Below, one piece after another: positions 45,501-54,740 of a DNA stretch of 64,000 nt. A program made the translations under genes and the position numbers. The notes beneath the pieces are model-generated. The model did no database searches and was not told the origin of the DNA. It saw nothing but the letters and a program-made list of their open reading frames with translations. The stretch lies in the NCBI RefSeq assembly GCF_036370855.1, contig NC_088110.1:25358001-25422000 (forward strand), given 5' to 3'. The stretch is from Dromaius novaehollandiae (lineage: Eukaryota > Chordata > Aves > Casuariiformes > Dromaiidae). Within the stretch, counting starts at the first letter, position 1. Every line of letters starts with the position of its first letter.

Positions 45501-48500
45501 AGATTCAGAAGGTGACAGTTCCGGTCTATAAGGTATGGTATACTTTTGTTTCTCTTTCAGCAAACTGAGTAAGCTGGAGCGCTTGGAAGAGCTGAATCTC
45601 AGCGGCAACAAACTGAAAACAATTCCCACAACGGTGGCAAGCTGCAAGCTACTTCATACACTTATTGCACACTCTAATGAAATCAGCATCTTTCCAGAGA
45701 TCCTGCATTTGCCTCATATTCAGGTATTCTTATAAAGAGAGTACAGAGAGATCAGAATGAGGTTTGGGTGGGAGAATGGAAAGTAACTGATAGAAGAGGA
45801 ACTCGAGATCCCAGCATTTTGCTTGATCAGCCTGAGGGTACAGAATACGTGTTCCAAATCTGTCACTTCTCTTAGTTGAACAAGGATGGTTCATCTCTCA
45901 TTCATCTTCATCGTCTGTCTCGGACTTGGTATATTTGTGAGCTATCATTTGAGGCAGTAGGGAGTGTTACATAGCTAGGTAAATGTATGTATTTATAGGC
46001 CTTGTATTATCTTTAGTGAGACCTATTCTGTCAATATTGGGGTCCCGGCTATTGCAAGTTATGAGTATTTGCTGCTTATAAGTTACTCTTCTACTAGTAG
46101 GTCAGCCCCATTTTTCCCATAAGTGGTGGGTAAGAAAAGTAGCAATGGAGTCTCCAGTGGGGCAAGGATAACAGGGTCGTGGGGGCAAGGGTCACAGAGT
46201 AGTCTATAGAGGTGAGGACCATGTGATGTTAGGAAGGAGCACTAGAGTCACTGATCCCGTGAGGGAAGAGAAAGTAGTTCCTTTTTCATTGTGCTTTTCT
46301 GATATTGCAGTTTGTAGACTTGAGCTGCAACGAATTAACTGAAATCCTGATCCCTGAGGCACTGCCCGGTGCCTTGCAAGAGTTGGACCTGACCGGAAAC
46401 ACAAACCTGGTGCTAGAACACAAGACACTGGACATCTTCAGGTGAGCCATGGAGATGCCAGGCCTGTAGTGACCTGTACTGGGAAGGGTAACGCTGTCCC
46501 AGGAGGGGAAATGGGATACCACTGCATGTATTGCAGCACTGCAAAATGTTATAATGTTCCTCGCCTAAGGCAGCTGAAGCTTTCTGTCCTGTGGCAAGGA
46601 CAAAGGCTGGATCTGTATCAGCAGAGCAAGCAGAAAACTTAGGTCATAGGAGTGTCTCCCAGCTGTCTCTGGCATAAGCCACCAGACATCTGTGGAAGGC
46701 CAAGTCCTTAATCTCCTTTCCTTGGTGAAGTTTTTTCCACAGGATTCTGTCTAAAACTCTAGACTGTATGTGGTCTTTTGGCCACAAGCTGTGCAGTGCG
46801 GTCATAGGAGAGTAGGAGAGAATGACTTTTCTTCTCTCTCTGTAGTCACATTACCACACTGAAGATTGATGCTAAGCCCTCCCTCACAGCAGACTCAGGA
46901 CTCACTTCTACCTTCTGGAGTCATGGGGTAGCTGAGATGGCAGGCCAAAGAAATAAGTGAGTATTGTGGTCTGCTAGACCCTGACACTTTGTGTCCTCAG
47001 AGTGCTGGCGGGGCGCACTGCTAGCACCCAAGCAGACCGGCTTTACTGGGTAGCTCATCCATCCCTGTCTCCCTGGATCTCTTTCTCAGTCCTGATGACT
47101 CAAGTCTCCTTGTTGTCTTCTCCCTCATTCCTCATGCTTATCCTGGGATGCTTGGGCTTTGCTTCTCACCCTGGCAAGATGCTTTTGCCCTCACTTGCAG
47201 GCTGTGCCCATTGCCCTCTCCCCAGTGTGGACAAGGAGAGTCCAGGAGTTCCAGTAGTAACCAGAAGCTATACATCTTATGGAGCAGTGGGCAAAGGGAC
47301 AGTGGCTTTGCTGCCCTGTGAGAACAGCACTCAGAGGAAGGTGCCTGATGGCTGTGGTGATGGGGACCATGTAATCCTTTGAGATAGATTAACTTTGCCT
47401 GTATGCTTTTCTGACAGGCTGTGTGTGTCATCCCTGGCCCTGGGGAGCTTTGCAGAGGGGGTGGAGGCTGTGTATGGCATGTTTGATGGTGACAAAAACG
47501 AGGAGTTGCCACGCCTGCTGCAGTGTACCATGGCCGATGTGCTCCTGGAGGAGGTACAGCAGTCAGACATGATGTTCATGTCCAACACCTTCTTGGTCTC
47601 CCACAGGTAGGACAGTGAGCGAGCTGGTCCCAGTGGGACCTGCACAGGCGCATCACTTAATGTGCTTTGTGGGGTGAGGCAGCCCTCCAGAATGCCTGTC
47701 ATTGGAGTATGGAGCCTTCCTACACCTTCTCCTCCAACAGGAAGCTGGGCATGGCTGGGCAGAAGCTGGGCTGCTCTGCTGTCCTTTGCTATATTCGTCG
47801 TGATGTGGCTGATCCAGCCAGCAGCTTTTCTCTGACGGTGGCCAATGTGGGGACGTGCCAAGCCATTCTGTGCCGAAATGGAAAACCACTGCCCCTCTCC
47901 AAGGTCTTCAGTCTTGAACAATGTTTGGAAGAAGCCAAGAGAGTCAAGGAGCAAAAAGCCATTATAACAGAGGTTCGTTTGCACCGTCTTCGCTTCAGCT
48001 TCTACCCTCCAGTAAAGGCTTGATTTAAATACATGCCGTGCTGAGCTCCGCTGGCTGCGGAAAATAGCTGGTATATGCCAAAGAGAAGATGAGATGGAAA
48101 TTTGTAGAGCCCTTAGCTGGTGCTACTTTGGTTAATGTCAGCACTGATCCAGAATGCAGTCAGTAAAGAACTGAGAAATCGGTGCCAGTCATATTAGTTT
48201 TATGTACAGTGGGTCTCTTAAAAAGTATCAGATTTGTTTGATAAAAGTGAGATCAAAAGCTTTTTTCTGACAGGGATAATCTCTTAATGTGTTATAGCTC
48301 CATAAGGCACTATATTCCACAGCATTTTGACCAAAAGATAATTGTGGAATCAGTGTAGCACACCAAGTGATTTAAAAACTAGGCGATCAGTGGATTCTGA
48401 AAAATACCTTGCAAATGAAATCATTGTCTAAGGAGACTTCTCTGCATGCTTCTTTATAATAATTACCAGCAACATTTAACAACATGTAGAGGGTACAGAA

Positions 48501-50457
48501 ATTGATGAAGTTGTAAATACTGATTTGTATGAGTCAGTTCTGTGCTTTATTCTGGATTATTTGAGGGCATGGGCTCACGTGAACAATATGCTACTTAACA
48601 TGCAAGAAGTTAAAGAACAGCCAAGAACACTGGGGAAACTGTATACTCTGTATGTGCTGACCTAGAAAAGAGAGAGAGGGCTCTGTCGGTGATTTTGTAT
48701 CCAGGGGACTGAAGGCTGGCCTTGTACTAGTGAGCCAGAGGACTATCTGGTGGGAACAGGAGGTAAGTAATACCTCCAGGTTACAGCAGTAGTGCAATCA
48801 CTACTCGATGTTTTCTTCCTCGGGGTGTAATGTCCACACTTCAGCATGCATGTTAACAAAGTTGGAAATAGTTCAGAAAATGCACAGAAATTATTTAATG
48901 CTTGGGTAATCTGCCTCACAATGAGAAAGTAGAAAGTCATAATCTCATTCATAGAGAAAAAATGAGTTTCATTCAAGAGCCGTAAGTGAGATTCTCTGGC
49001 CAACGTGCTGCTGGTATTTTTAGGTGCACATTTCAAAAGATTCACTGCAACATGCCCCGTTTAGAATGCAGCAAAAACTTGTTGGATAACACTCTGTGAC
49101 TGCCAGCATGGGGGATGACAGGTACTGGGAATGTCTGTGCTGTGGTACCTGGACCCTGATGCCTTGTTCCTAGAGCGCAGCTGACTTAGCTGTGTCTGTG
49201 TTGCACTGGCATGTTTCAAGGGCTCTAAACCAGTATGTGGGCAAGGGAGAGACTACTCTCAGAATGATCTGTTGGTAGACCTAATGCTACTGCTTCATTT
49301 CTCTTTGTTTGCAGGACAACAAGGTTAATGGTGTGACTTGCTGTACTCGAATGCTGGGCTGCACGTACTTGCATCCCTGGATCCTGCCCAAGCCACATAT
49401 CAGTTCCATTCCACTGACTGTACAAGATGAGCTGCTGCTTCTGGGGAACAAAGCTCTCTGGGAATACCTTTCTTACACGGAGGCCGTCTCAGCTGTGCGC
49501 CATCTACATGACCCGCTAGCTGCCGCAAAGAAACTCTGCACTTTAGCCCAAAGCTATGGTTGCCAAGACAATGTAGGTGCAATGGTGGTGTGCCTGAACA
49601 TTAGCGAGGACAGCTGCACTTGCGAGATGCATGGACTCACCCTGCCAGGCCCTGGGGGGTTTAGTTCAACCACCACCAAACTAGTAACACCTTCCTCTAG
49701 CAGTGGAATTGCTTCAGAGTTCAGCAGTGAACTGTCTGCCTCTGAGGTGAGCAGTGAGGTAGGCTCTACTGCTTCAGATGAACACAGTGCTGCTGGGCTT
49801 GAGGGCAGCTCGCTACCACGACAAGAGCGGCGTTGCAGCCTACATCCTGTACCCCCCTCCAGCATCTTTCAGCGCCAACCTTCCTGTGCCACCTTCTCTA
49901 GTAACCAGTCTGACAACGGGCTGGATAGCGACGACGAGCAGCCTGTGGAAGGCGTCATGACGAATGGCAGTAAAGTGGAGGTGGAGGTGGACATCCACTG
50001 TTGTAAAGGAAAGGGGCTGGAGTTTGAACCTCCTGCTGCGGAGTACAGCTCCTCTGCTGCAGTGCCAGAGGATGACTCTGACGGGCTCGTCCTCATGATC
50101 CAGAGACAGAACAGTGTAAACAGCAACACTGCGCAGGCAGGAGTCAAGGAGAAGTGTGAACTGCAGAAATCACCTTCCACGTGCTGTCTCTATGGAAAGA
50201 AGCTTTCCAATGGCTCCATAGTGCCCTTGGAGGAGAGCCTCGACCTCATCGAAGTAGCCACAGAGGCACCCAAGAAGAAAACAGGCTATTTTGCTGCTCC
50301 ATCCCAGATGGAGCCAGAGGATCAGTTTGTGGTGCCACCTGATCTGGAGGAGGAGGTGAAGGAACAAATGAAGCAGCACCAGGAGAATGGAGCAGATCAG
50401 GAGCAGAAAGAGGAGCCTGCAGTGGCTCTGCCAGAGGAGTTTGATACGGCTTTGTAA
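16669..50457 (+). CDS. PHLPP2: PH domain and leucine-rich repeat protein phosphatase 2
   Basis: PHLPP2 dephosphorylates the hydrophobic motif of AKT and PKC, ending growth signalling. Nineteen exons join in frame: 16669-16809, 17203-17447, 26358-26491, 29287-29477, 29875-30000, 31267-31421, 35452-35598, 37832-38062, 38784-38986, 39508-39568, 40316-40411, 42461-42616, 43418-43618, 45561-45723, 46311-46441, 46846-46956, 47418-47606, 47741-47972, 49315-50457 (4,056 nt, 1,351 residues). Order: Gly/Pro-rich extension (1-50), RA-like region (about 100-175), PH domain (about 176-283), about 20 LRRs (about 284-800), PP2C-type domain with metal-binding D854-G-D856 and D1056 (about 805-1060), Ser/Glu-rich tail, and C-terminal D-T-A-L, a PDZ ligand of PHLPP2 (PHLPP1 ends D-T-P-L). 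All introns are GT-AG. The human protein (1,323 residues) starts at M-K-R-N-G-S; here that Met is Val, so translation must start upstream, most simply at the ATG at 16669. Confidence 0.96.
17203..17447 (+). CDS. PHLPP2: PHLPP2 exon 2 (conserved N-terminus)
   Basis: It reads R-N-V-K-R-N-G-S-R and continues into the conserved N-terminal region, ending L-H-G-D-L-V plus two bases of Arg. GTG stands where mammals have the initiator ATG. The Thr/Ser homopolymer run of human PHLPP2 is reduced here to D-S-S-V-T-A-S-S-D. Acceptor gcccggcag is weak in pyrimidines; donor gtgagg is strong. Confidence 0.93.
18144..18170 (+). repeat. Short interstitial telomere-like tract
   Basis: The tract reads GTTAGGGTTAGG-TTAGGG with TTAGG variants: about four imperfect copies of the vertebrate telomere hexamer within 27 bp. 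It lies in PHLPP2 intron 2. No flanking target-site duplication was seen. Confidence 0.8.
24485..25700 (-). mobile_element. CR1 non-LTR retrotransposon, 5'-truncated, reverse orientation
   Basis: Read on the - strand this is the 3' part of a CR1 LINE, characteristic of birds and reptiles. The decayed reverse-transcriptase frame (25028-25663) shows [24 protein letters not shown] and a degenerate catalytic region F-A-E-D-T-K where active copies have F-A-D-D-T-K. The 3' UTR lies at 24485-24650. It sits inside PHLPP2 intron 2, antisense to the gene. It is inactive: truncated, with frame breaks in its distal part. Confidence 0.93.
26358..26491 (+). CDS. PHLPP2: PHLPP2 exon 3 (RA-like region)
   Basis: It completes Arg and reads [16 protein letters not shown] through C-M-I-R-F-Y-S plus one base. 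This is the RA-like (ubiquitin-fold) region upstream of the PH domain. Acceptor ttttgacag, donor gtaaga. Confidence 0.95.
27598..28240 (-). mobile_element. Ancient, degraded CR1/L3-like LINE fragment
   Basis: In reverse orientation the segment keeps the outline of an old CR1-type 3' end: the start resembles the 'TAGAATCATAGAATTATAGG' tail, and 28080-28135 resembles the 'GTTGAACAGTA...CCCAGGACAGACCCCTG' block. Divergence is high and the borders are approximate. It sits in PHLPP2 intron 3. Confidence 0.5.
29287..29477 (+). CDS. PHLPP2: PHLPP2 exon 4 (PH domain, first part)
   Basis: It reads [25 protein letters not shown] through I-L-P-L-I-G-G-K, ending phase 0. It forms the first strands of the PH domain. 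Acceptor ttttttcttcag, donor gtgaga. Confidence 0.96.
29875..30000 (+). CDS. PHLPP2: PHLPP2 exon 5 (PH domain, C-terminal part)
   Basis: It encodes 42 residues from [10 protein letters not shown] through [10 protein letters not shown], phase 0 at both ends. The Trp lies in the C-terminal helix typical of PH domains. Acceptor cccattgcag, donor gtgagg. Confidence 0.96.
30137..30177 (+). repeat. T-run plus (GT)n microsatellite
   Basis: A 10-base T run is followed by about 15 GT units (30147-30177) in PHLPP2 intron 5, starting about 135 bases downstream of exon 5. Confidence 0.95.
30526..30555 (+). repeat. (AT)n microsatellite
   Basis: About 15 perfect AT units lie in PHLPP2 intron 5, flanked by AT-rich DNA. 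Confidence 0.95.
31267..31421 (+). CDS. PHLPP2: PHLPP2 exon 6 (PH-LRR junction, first LRR)
   Basis: It reads [20 protein letters not shown] through L-R-H-N-F-M and then a divergent R-P-S-G-A-G-S-L-D stretch, ending L-C plus two bases. The donor is gtctgc, a poor match to gtragt. The junction with exon 7 keeps the frame and restores R-F-S-Q-L-K. Confidence 0.93.
35452..35598 (+). CDS. PHLPP2: PHLPP2 exon 7 (LRRs)
   Basis: It reads [15 protein letters not shown] through L-P-S-Q-I-G-K-L-L plus two bases of Asn. It carries two L-x-x-L-x-L-x-x-N-x-L repeats. Acceptor ctgccattag, donor gtaagt. Confidence 0.95.
36658..36679 (+). repeat. Poly-T run (22 T)
   Basis: A pure T homopolymer in PHLPP2 intron 7. 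It could be the tail of a reverse-oriented retroposed sequence, but no body is recognised next to it. Confidence 0.95.
37798..37818 (+). repeat. PHLPP2: T21 homopolymer forming the polypyrimidine tract of PHLPP2 exon 8
   Basis: Twenty-one consecutive T end 13 bases before the exon 8 start; the remaining acceptor is gtgcctgctgcag. Runs this long are unstable in replication and in sequencing. Confidence 0.9.
37832..38062 (+). CDS. PHLPP2: PHLPP2 exon 8 (LRRs)
   Basis: It completes Asn and reads [18 protein letters not shown] through H-I-K-N-V-D-L plus two bases of Arg. It holds about three LRRs. The donor gtaagg is strong. Confidence 0.96.
38784..38986 (+). CDS. PHLPP2: PHLPP2 exon 9 (LRRs)
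   Basis: It reads [16 protein letters not shown] through L-R-A-L-Y-A-N-S-N plus one T. With exon 10 the split codon is TGT (Cys). Mammalian PHLPP2 has Arg here, as in N-R-L-T-A-V; CGT to TGT is a single CpG-type change. Acceptor gtgtttag, donor gtatgt. Confidence 0.93.
39508..39568 (+). CDS. PHLPP2: PHLPP2 exon 10 (micro-exon, one LRR)
   Basis: A 61-base exon reading [19 protein letters not shown], plus split codons at both ends. It is too short to stand out on its own; it is supported by exact phase fit between exons 9 and 11 and by the conserved V-Y-P-V-P motif. Acceptor cttcatcag, donor gtaagt. Confidence 0.92.
40316..40411 (+). CDS. PHLPP2: PHLPP2 exon 11 (LRR)
   Basis: After a split His it reads [24 protein letters not shown] through L-P-S plus two bases. 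Acceptor tctcttctcag; donor gtcagc is below consensus. Confidence 0.94.
41265..41510 (-). mobile_element. CR1 LINE 3'-end fragment, reverse orientation
   Basis: It starts with ATCACAGAATCACAGAA, the reverse complement of a CR1 3' terminus. It continues through the block equivalent to 'CCTGTTCCAGTGCT...CACAGTAAAAAAGTG' and 'CCCGTTGCCTCTCATCCTGTCACTGGG'. It is 5'-truncated at about 245 bp and lies in PHLPP2 intron 11. Confidence 0.9.
42461..42616 (+). CDS. PHLPP2: PHLPP2 exon 12 (LRRs)
   Basis: It reads [18 protein letters not shown] through [10 protein letters not shown] plus two bases of Asn. Acceptor gtctttctag, donor gtgagt. Both flanking introns are phase 2. Confidence 0.96.
43418..43618 (+). 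CDS. PHLPP2: PHLPP2 exon 13 (LRRs)
   Basis: It reads [22 protein letters not shown] through N-N-L-Q-T-F-P-A plus two bases of Ser. The acceptor (gctatggttag) has a weak pyrimidine tract; donor gtaaat. The protein is almost identical to mammalian PHLPP2. Confidence 0.95.
44290..44860 (-). mobile_element. Ancient CR1-type LINE fragment, reverse orientation
   Basis: The sequence at 44335-44430 (TCTCTGAACCCTTTCCAATTT, then AAACTGGACACAG) matches the outline of an old CR1 3' region read backwards. The rest (poly-pyrimidine, AGTACTAGTTCATC block) is more decayed. It sits in PHLPP2 intron 13; borders are approximate. Confidence 0.65.
45561..45723 (+). CDS. PHLPP2: PHLPP2 exon 14 (LRRs)
   Basis: It completes Ser and reads [18 protein letters not shown] through L-H-L-P-H-I-Q, ending phase 0. 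Acceptor tttctctttcag, donor gtattc. Confidence 0.96.
46311..46441 (+). CDS. PHLPP2: PHLPP2 exon 15 (last LRRs)
   Basis: It reads [19 protein letters not shown] through H-K-T-L-D-I-F plus two bases of Ser. This ends the LRR solenoid. Acceptor gatattgcag, donor gtgagc. Confidence 0.96.
46846..46956 (+). CDS. PHLPP2: PHLPP2 exon 16 (linker into phosphatase domain)
   Basis: It reads [17 protein letters not shown] through [14 protein letters not shown] plus two bases of Lys. The W-S-H-G motif is the first strand of the PP2C-like domain. Acceptor ctctctgtag, donor gtgagt. Confidence 0.95.
47418..47606 (+). CDS. PHLPP2: PHLPP2 exon 17 (phosphatase domain, metal-binding DGD)
   Basis: It reads [11 protein letters not shown] through [11 protein letters not shown] (metal-binding Asp854 and Asp856) to F-L-V-S-H plus two bases of Arg. 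Compared with my memory of the human protein, a few residues are missing after E-E-V-Q-Q-S. Acceptor ttttctgacag, donor gtagga. Confidence 0.96.
47741..47972 (+). CDS. PHLPP2: PHLPP2 exon 18 (phosphatase domain)
   Basis: It reads [18 protein letters not shown] through [10 protein letters not shown], ending phase 0. Donor gttcgt is weak, but the junction with exon 19 is conserved (I-T-E then D-N-K-V-N-G-V). Acceptor tcctccaacag. The exon 17-18 intron is only 134 bases. Confidence 0.95.
49315..50457 (+). CDS. PHLPP2: PHLPP2 exon 19 (end of phosphatase domain, tail, stop)
   Basis: The 1,143-base terminal exon reads [15 protein letters not shown] through [12 protein letters not shown], where Asp1056 is the last metal-site Asp of PP2C enzymes. 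A disordered tail follows with Ser/Glu-rich ([11 protein letters not shown]) and acidic (N-G-L-D-S-D-D-E) blocks. The end E-E-F-D-T-A-L-TAA gives the PDZ ligand used for scaffold binding (NHERF family, known for PHLPP proteins). Confidence 0.98.
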   Translation, partial: DNKVNGVTCCTRMLGCTYLHPWILPKPHISSIPLTVQDELLLLGNKALWEYLSYTEAVSAVRHLHDPLAAAKKLCTLAQSYGCQDNVGAMVVCLNISEDSCTCEMHGLTLPGPGGFSSTTTKLVTPSSSSGIASEFSSELSASEVSSEVGSTASDEHSAAGLEGSSLPRQERRCSLHPVPPSSIFQRQPSCATFSSNQSDNGLDSDDEQPVEGVMTNGSKVEVEVDIHCCKGKGLEFEPPAAEYSSSAAVPEDDSDGLVLMIQRQNSVNSNTAQAGVKEKCELQKSPSTCCLYGKKLSNGSIVPLEESLDLIEVATEAPKKKTGYFAAPSQMEPEDQFVVPPDLEEEVKEQMKQHQENGADQEQKEEPAVALPEEFDTAL

Positions 50458-53400
50458 CCTTAAAGTACTGCTCCCACATTGTGTGTCCCAGGAAGCCCTG
50501 TCCCATAAGGGTTGTCTTGCCCTCCAAGGGGAGCTGGGATCTGTAAGGAGTACAGGCATGTACTGCTTCCTCAGTGGAGTAGAGGAAGATGTGGGAATGC
50601 TAAGGTCTGGGCTGTCTGCTTTTCATTGTAGAGCCTCAGCTGTTCTGTGAGCACTCAGACCAGCAGCTGAGCTCTGTTAGGGGCTGCCTGGGAACTGTGC
50701 AAGTGCTAGGAAGAAGGCGGGTGTTCCAACACCCGCCAGCAACTCCTCCCCCCGAGGTTCTGCCAGCTCTGCAGGTGAGGGGCTGGCATCTGTGGGGGGG
50801 CGAGGAGGCTGCTAAGGCACACATGCAGCATTCAGTCATGTGCATATTTCTGACCCAGCCCGCTGACAGCACCTGACTTTGTTTTTCCTTGAAAGAATAC
50901 AGCCAGTTGCAATGAAGCTGACCCAAGAATGGTTTCCTACATGCATTGCAAGCACTTTCATTGATTGCACTCAGGCTGTTCTCCTCCCCATCAGCCCAGC
51001 ACTTTATTACTTAGGGTCAGGGGAGAGAGCACTCCAGTGCCCCTTTCCGCAGGAGATGTGGGAGGGGCGTTTCTCAGTGGGTGTTGTTAGGGCCCTGGAG
51101 GACTCAGGGTGCAGGTGCCCTCCTGATAAGCACTGGTGCAGGGAAGAGTAAGGGGTTTGATGGGGTCAGCCTAGGCAGGATGAGCAAATACACAGCGGGG
51201 CCACAAGTGGATGCCTGCTGATGTTTTACATGGAGCACAGGAGAGATCAGCAGTGGGCTTGTTGATTGATGTGATCTGTAGAGGTAGTGCTTATAGCTGC
51301 AGGGCTCAGACCCATCCCAGCAGCTCGGCCACCTCCATCATGGAAGTGTTACTGTAGAGGATTCCTATATCCAGAAGATAGGAAATGAAACCAAGAGCTC
51401 CTGCTCATTTTGGTGAGGTACTTAGTCTACAGGAAATGCAGATGTGAGCAGTGGTGCGCTGGTCTAAGGCTAGCGAATAGTTGGGCTGCCCCTCATGTGC
51501 TGGGGAAGCATACACTGATCTATTCCACCAACATAAACCTCTTCAGCCACAGCATCTTTGCTTGCCTCTGAAAGCAGGAGTCATTTTGCAAATCCACAGC
51601 CACCTGCATTTCATAGTACATGCCCAAATTGGCAGCAAACAAGGTGAAAGCATACTTGTTTCTGCTTAGTTTTCAATGCAAAAGGAAAAATAGATTTTTT
51701 TTTCACCTTCAGAACATCTTTATCAGCACTGGGAAGGAGATGCTTAAAACAGTTCCACTGATGGTGAACTGGCCAGTGTCCGCTCAGCAGAGGCACTGCG
51801 ATTCCTTTAAGGTTTTTGACGCAGGGCATCAGTCGGCTGCCTCTGTCGTCATCTTCAGGAAGAGACCGCCGCTGTAGCGTGCAGATGTCCTCCTCAGCGG
51901 GCAGGGCGCCGGGCGGCAGCTGCCCCAGTCTTGTCAAAGGTGGGATAACCCTGACTGTAACATGGGCTAGTGCCTTTTCTTCTTTATTAATCTTATTTAT
52001 GAAGAAGAACCTGAAAGTTTTTTCTCAAGAGTTCTGAAGGATTTGAGCTGTGTATTTTGGATGAAATTCAGGCCTTGCTCAAAAGGAAATATTGTGTAGA
52101 CCACTTGTTGGATTCTGACAACATAGATTTCATGACAAAATCTAACAGAGTTTTACTCAGATTTCAGAGCTCCTTGAATTTCTTTTCACTCGGGAAAAAA
52201 AATCTATTTTTACCACACAGAAGCAAACAACTTTTTAGGATATACCTTGTGCTAGTCACCATGTAATCATAAGACAAAACAACACAACTTTTTCCAAAGT
52301 TTAAACCCACTTGAATTCTGTTTGGTTTTAAACATCCATTTCATTTGGAAATAGAGAGAAAAACTTATTCTTAGAATTACAGGAACAGCAGCATTTTGAA
52401 TCCTTAAGAATCAACAGCAGAAAAGGATTTAAAAGCTAAAAATAAAAATTCTTTCAGGTTCTCTTCATGTAAGTATGCAGAAAAGGCTCATCCCAGTATG
52501 TTTGACAGTTACCTTTAATTCTTTCACTGGTGATAATTTTATCAGAAACCTGTGCCCAACCCATCAGTTTCTGAAACCTGACAACAGGGCTGCAAAACAG
52601 CCTCTGTTCAGTGTGAAGCTGATGCAGAAACGTGCCCCATTTTCTGCATAAGACTGTGACAAACTTTGCACTAGGAGAGTGGCACATGTTAATGCAAATC
52701 GGGTCTCTGTTTCTTGCACTGATGTGGAAAATCCGGTGGGTCCTTGCCAGTCTGAACCAGTAGCACTGCAGGAAGTCTGTCATGAATGGCTCTATTCAGC
52801 TCAGTGGGGAAAGGACAGGATTAAGCAAGACGGAAAGCTCCATCTTGGAGCATGCAAGATGGCTGAGCTGCTCCTCCGCACGGGAGCGGCAACACGGAGC
52901 ACAAGGAATTCCCACTTAGCCTTTTCTCCAATGCTGTGTCTAGCTTTGAAGCAGAAAGGAAGTTTATTACAACCGGCTGCTATTTTCTGTGGGTGTGAAC
53001 TGGCAGAACATGACTTGTTCTCTCAAACACTAGGCAGAATCCACAGCTTCCTCTGGTCTCTCTGCACTGATGTTATGAACTGCGTGTCTGGTTCTGCGCA
53101 GCACAGCCTGAGCGCTCCCCTCCACCGCCTGTTTTCCTGCCTCCCTGGAGGCAGGAAACCTCTACCTTGTCTTCCTCACCCCCCCTTTGAACACCACCAT
53201 ATATTTCAAGCTCCTTAGGAGCACTGCTGTGTGTGGAACAGGTACGAATGGACAAGCCTAGTAATGGACTCACAGCAGGGGATAGAAAGTGTTAACCCAC
53301 GCCCCTTAGTGTTATTTTCTAGTCTCTTCTCTGAATTTTGTATGTGGTTGTTGCACAGATGCACAGCACTGAGAACGTCCCATTCATCAATTATCAGGAT

Positions 53401-54465
53401 AAATGAACTTACTGTTGGAGAGCGGTTCTTAGCTTGGGGTCATCGGGCACGCTCTTGCCCCTGCTGAGAGCAATGCCAGGCCTGCCACGTTCCAGGGGCC
53501 GCAGTCAGGTTTGGCCGGTGGGTTAGAGTTTATCCGTCTCTTCAGTAATTCTGGCCCTGCTGATGAGCATGCTCACCAAAAACAGGTACTTTGAAGGCAC
53601 TGACCTGTCTGCTCTGTCCTTTCCGGTAAGGCTTCAGCAAAAGGAATCAATACGGGATATATTTAGTGGGGAGTGGTTGATGCCAGAGTATTAAGGATAA
53701 GGGATAGCTTCCACATTGCTGCCAGCACGTGGAACAAGCCAGGCAGAGGCAGCACTACAGATTCCTGGAATTTGATCGGACTCCTCAACTAGAGGAGAGG
53801 GTAAAATTTTCAAAGCAGCAGCAAGTATTTCCCTTTCTAGGGGAAAGGCGCTTTGCGACCTGCAGTTCTGCTAGTACACAGGACATGCAGCCACACCTAC
53901 GGCCCTTGGACTTCAGGAGTTTTTGCACTCTGCCTGGCTGCTGATGGCTTTCGCGTCACTTGCCGAAGGGCCTTCTTCAGGCAGTAGGTTCACCTCCCTG
54001 GTTTTGTGCGATCATTGTCTGCTGTTCTCTTGCCGTCTGAAGACTCATAGTGTGGTTGGTTTTTTGTTTGGTTGGTTTTTTTAATTTTTAAATATTACCT
54101 TTTTTAACTTGACTCACATGAGCCAGAGCATGTTAAAGAAAAATTGCAGCACATCTATTGTTTATAAAATAATCTTTTTTCATGCTTTTTGTTTTAAAAT
54201 GGAGACAATTTTATGTATTCCACTCTAGCATGAAGCTATAATAATCCCCTTTTTCATTGTATATGGGAGTAGGTCATTTAATGAATGCACCTTCAGCACT
54301 GTAGCCTGTGTGTGTCGCTTTGGAGAGGCAAATGTGTAAGATTGCTGGAAAACACTATTCCATTGATTCTTTATTCAGATGTACAGAACAGTTCAGGAAG
54401 GAAGAATATTTTTGCATCAACTTTTCAGCTGACTTAGCAATAAAGATTTTTACTTTCATCTAACT
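50458..54465 (+). other. PHLPP2: PHLPP2 3' UTR (about 4 kb) with poly(A) signal at 54439
   Basis: Non-coding sequence follows the stop. An AATAAA at 54439-54444 in an AT-rich setting, followed by T-rich sequence, is the best distal poly(A) signal. Another AATAAA at 52441-52446 could give a shorter UTR. No convincing ORF or repeat lies inside. The exact end is inferred. Confidence 0.65.
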
Positions 54466-54489
54466 CTATATTCTGGTTCCGTTACTGCC

Positions 54490-54740
54490 CTGGAGGGAGT
54501 GTGTGCGATACCGCAGCCAAGCACAGCTGCGGCTAGCCATAGCCACGCTCCAGGATCTCCTTCACGGAGCTGCGTGGCTGCTTCCATTCAGCGGCCTCCC
54601 CTGCGTAAGCTGCTTGCAGAACGCGGAAGGAGACTTCACCGGTACCGAGCGCCAGGCAGCTCTCTGCTCCCTGCCCGAGGAATCCTGCCCAGCAGACTTG
54701 CTCCCAGCGGTACTGCTGCTCTCCGAAGTAGCCTAGTGGC
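54490..54740. other. Unassigned GC-rich block between PHLPP2 and the MARVELD3 relic
   Basis: An isolated GC-rich patch about 250 bp long starts just past the PHLPP2 poly(A) signal. Both strands have an open frame of over 60 codons. The + frame at 54503-54736 starts at a TTG or GTG-like codon rather than a clear ATG. The - frame (about 54735-54530) has no ATG. I recognise neither. It could be a decayed exon, a regulatory element or chance. Confidence 0.35.
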
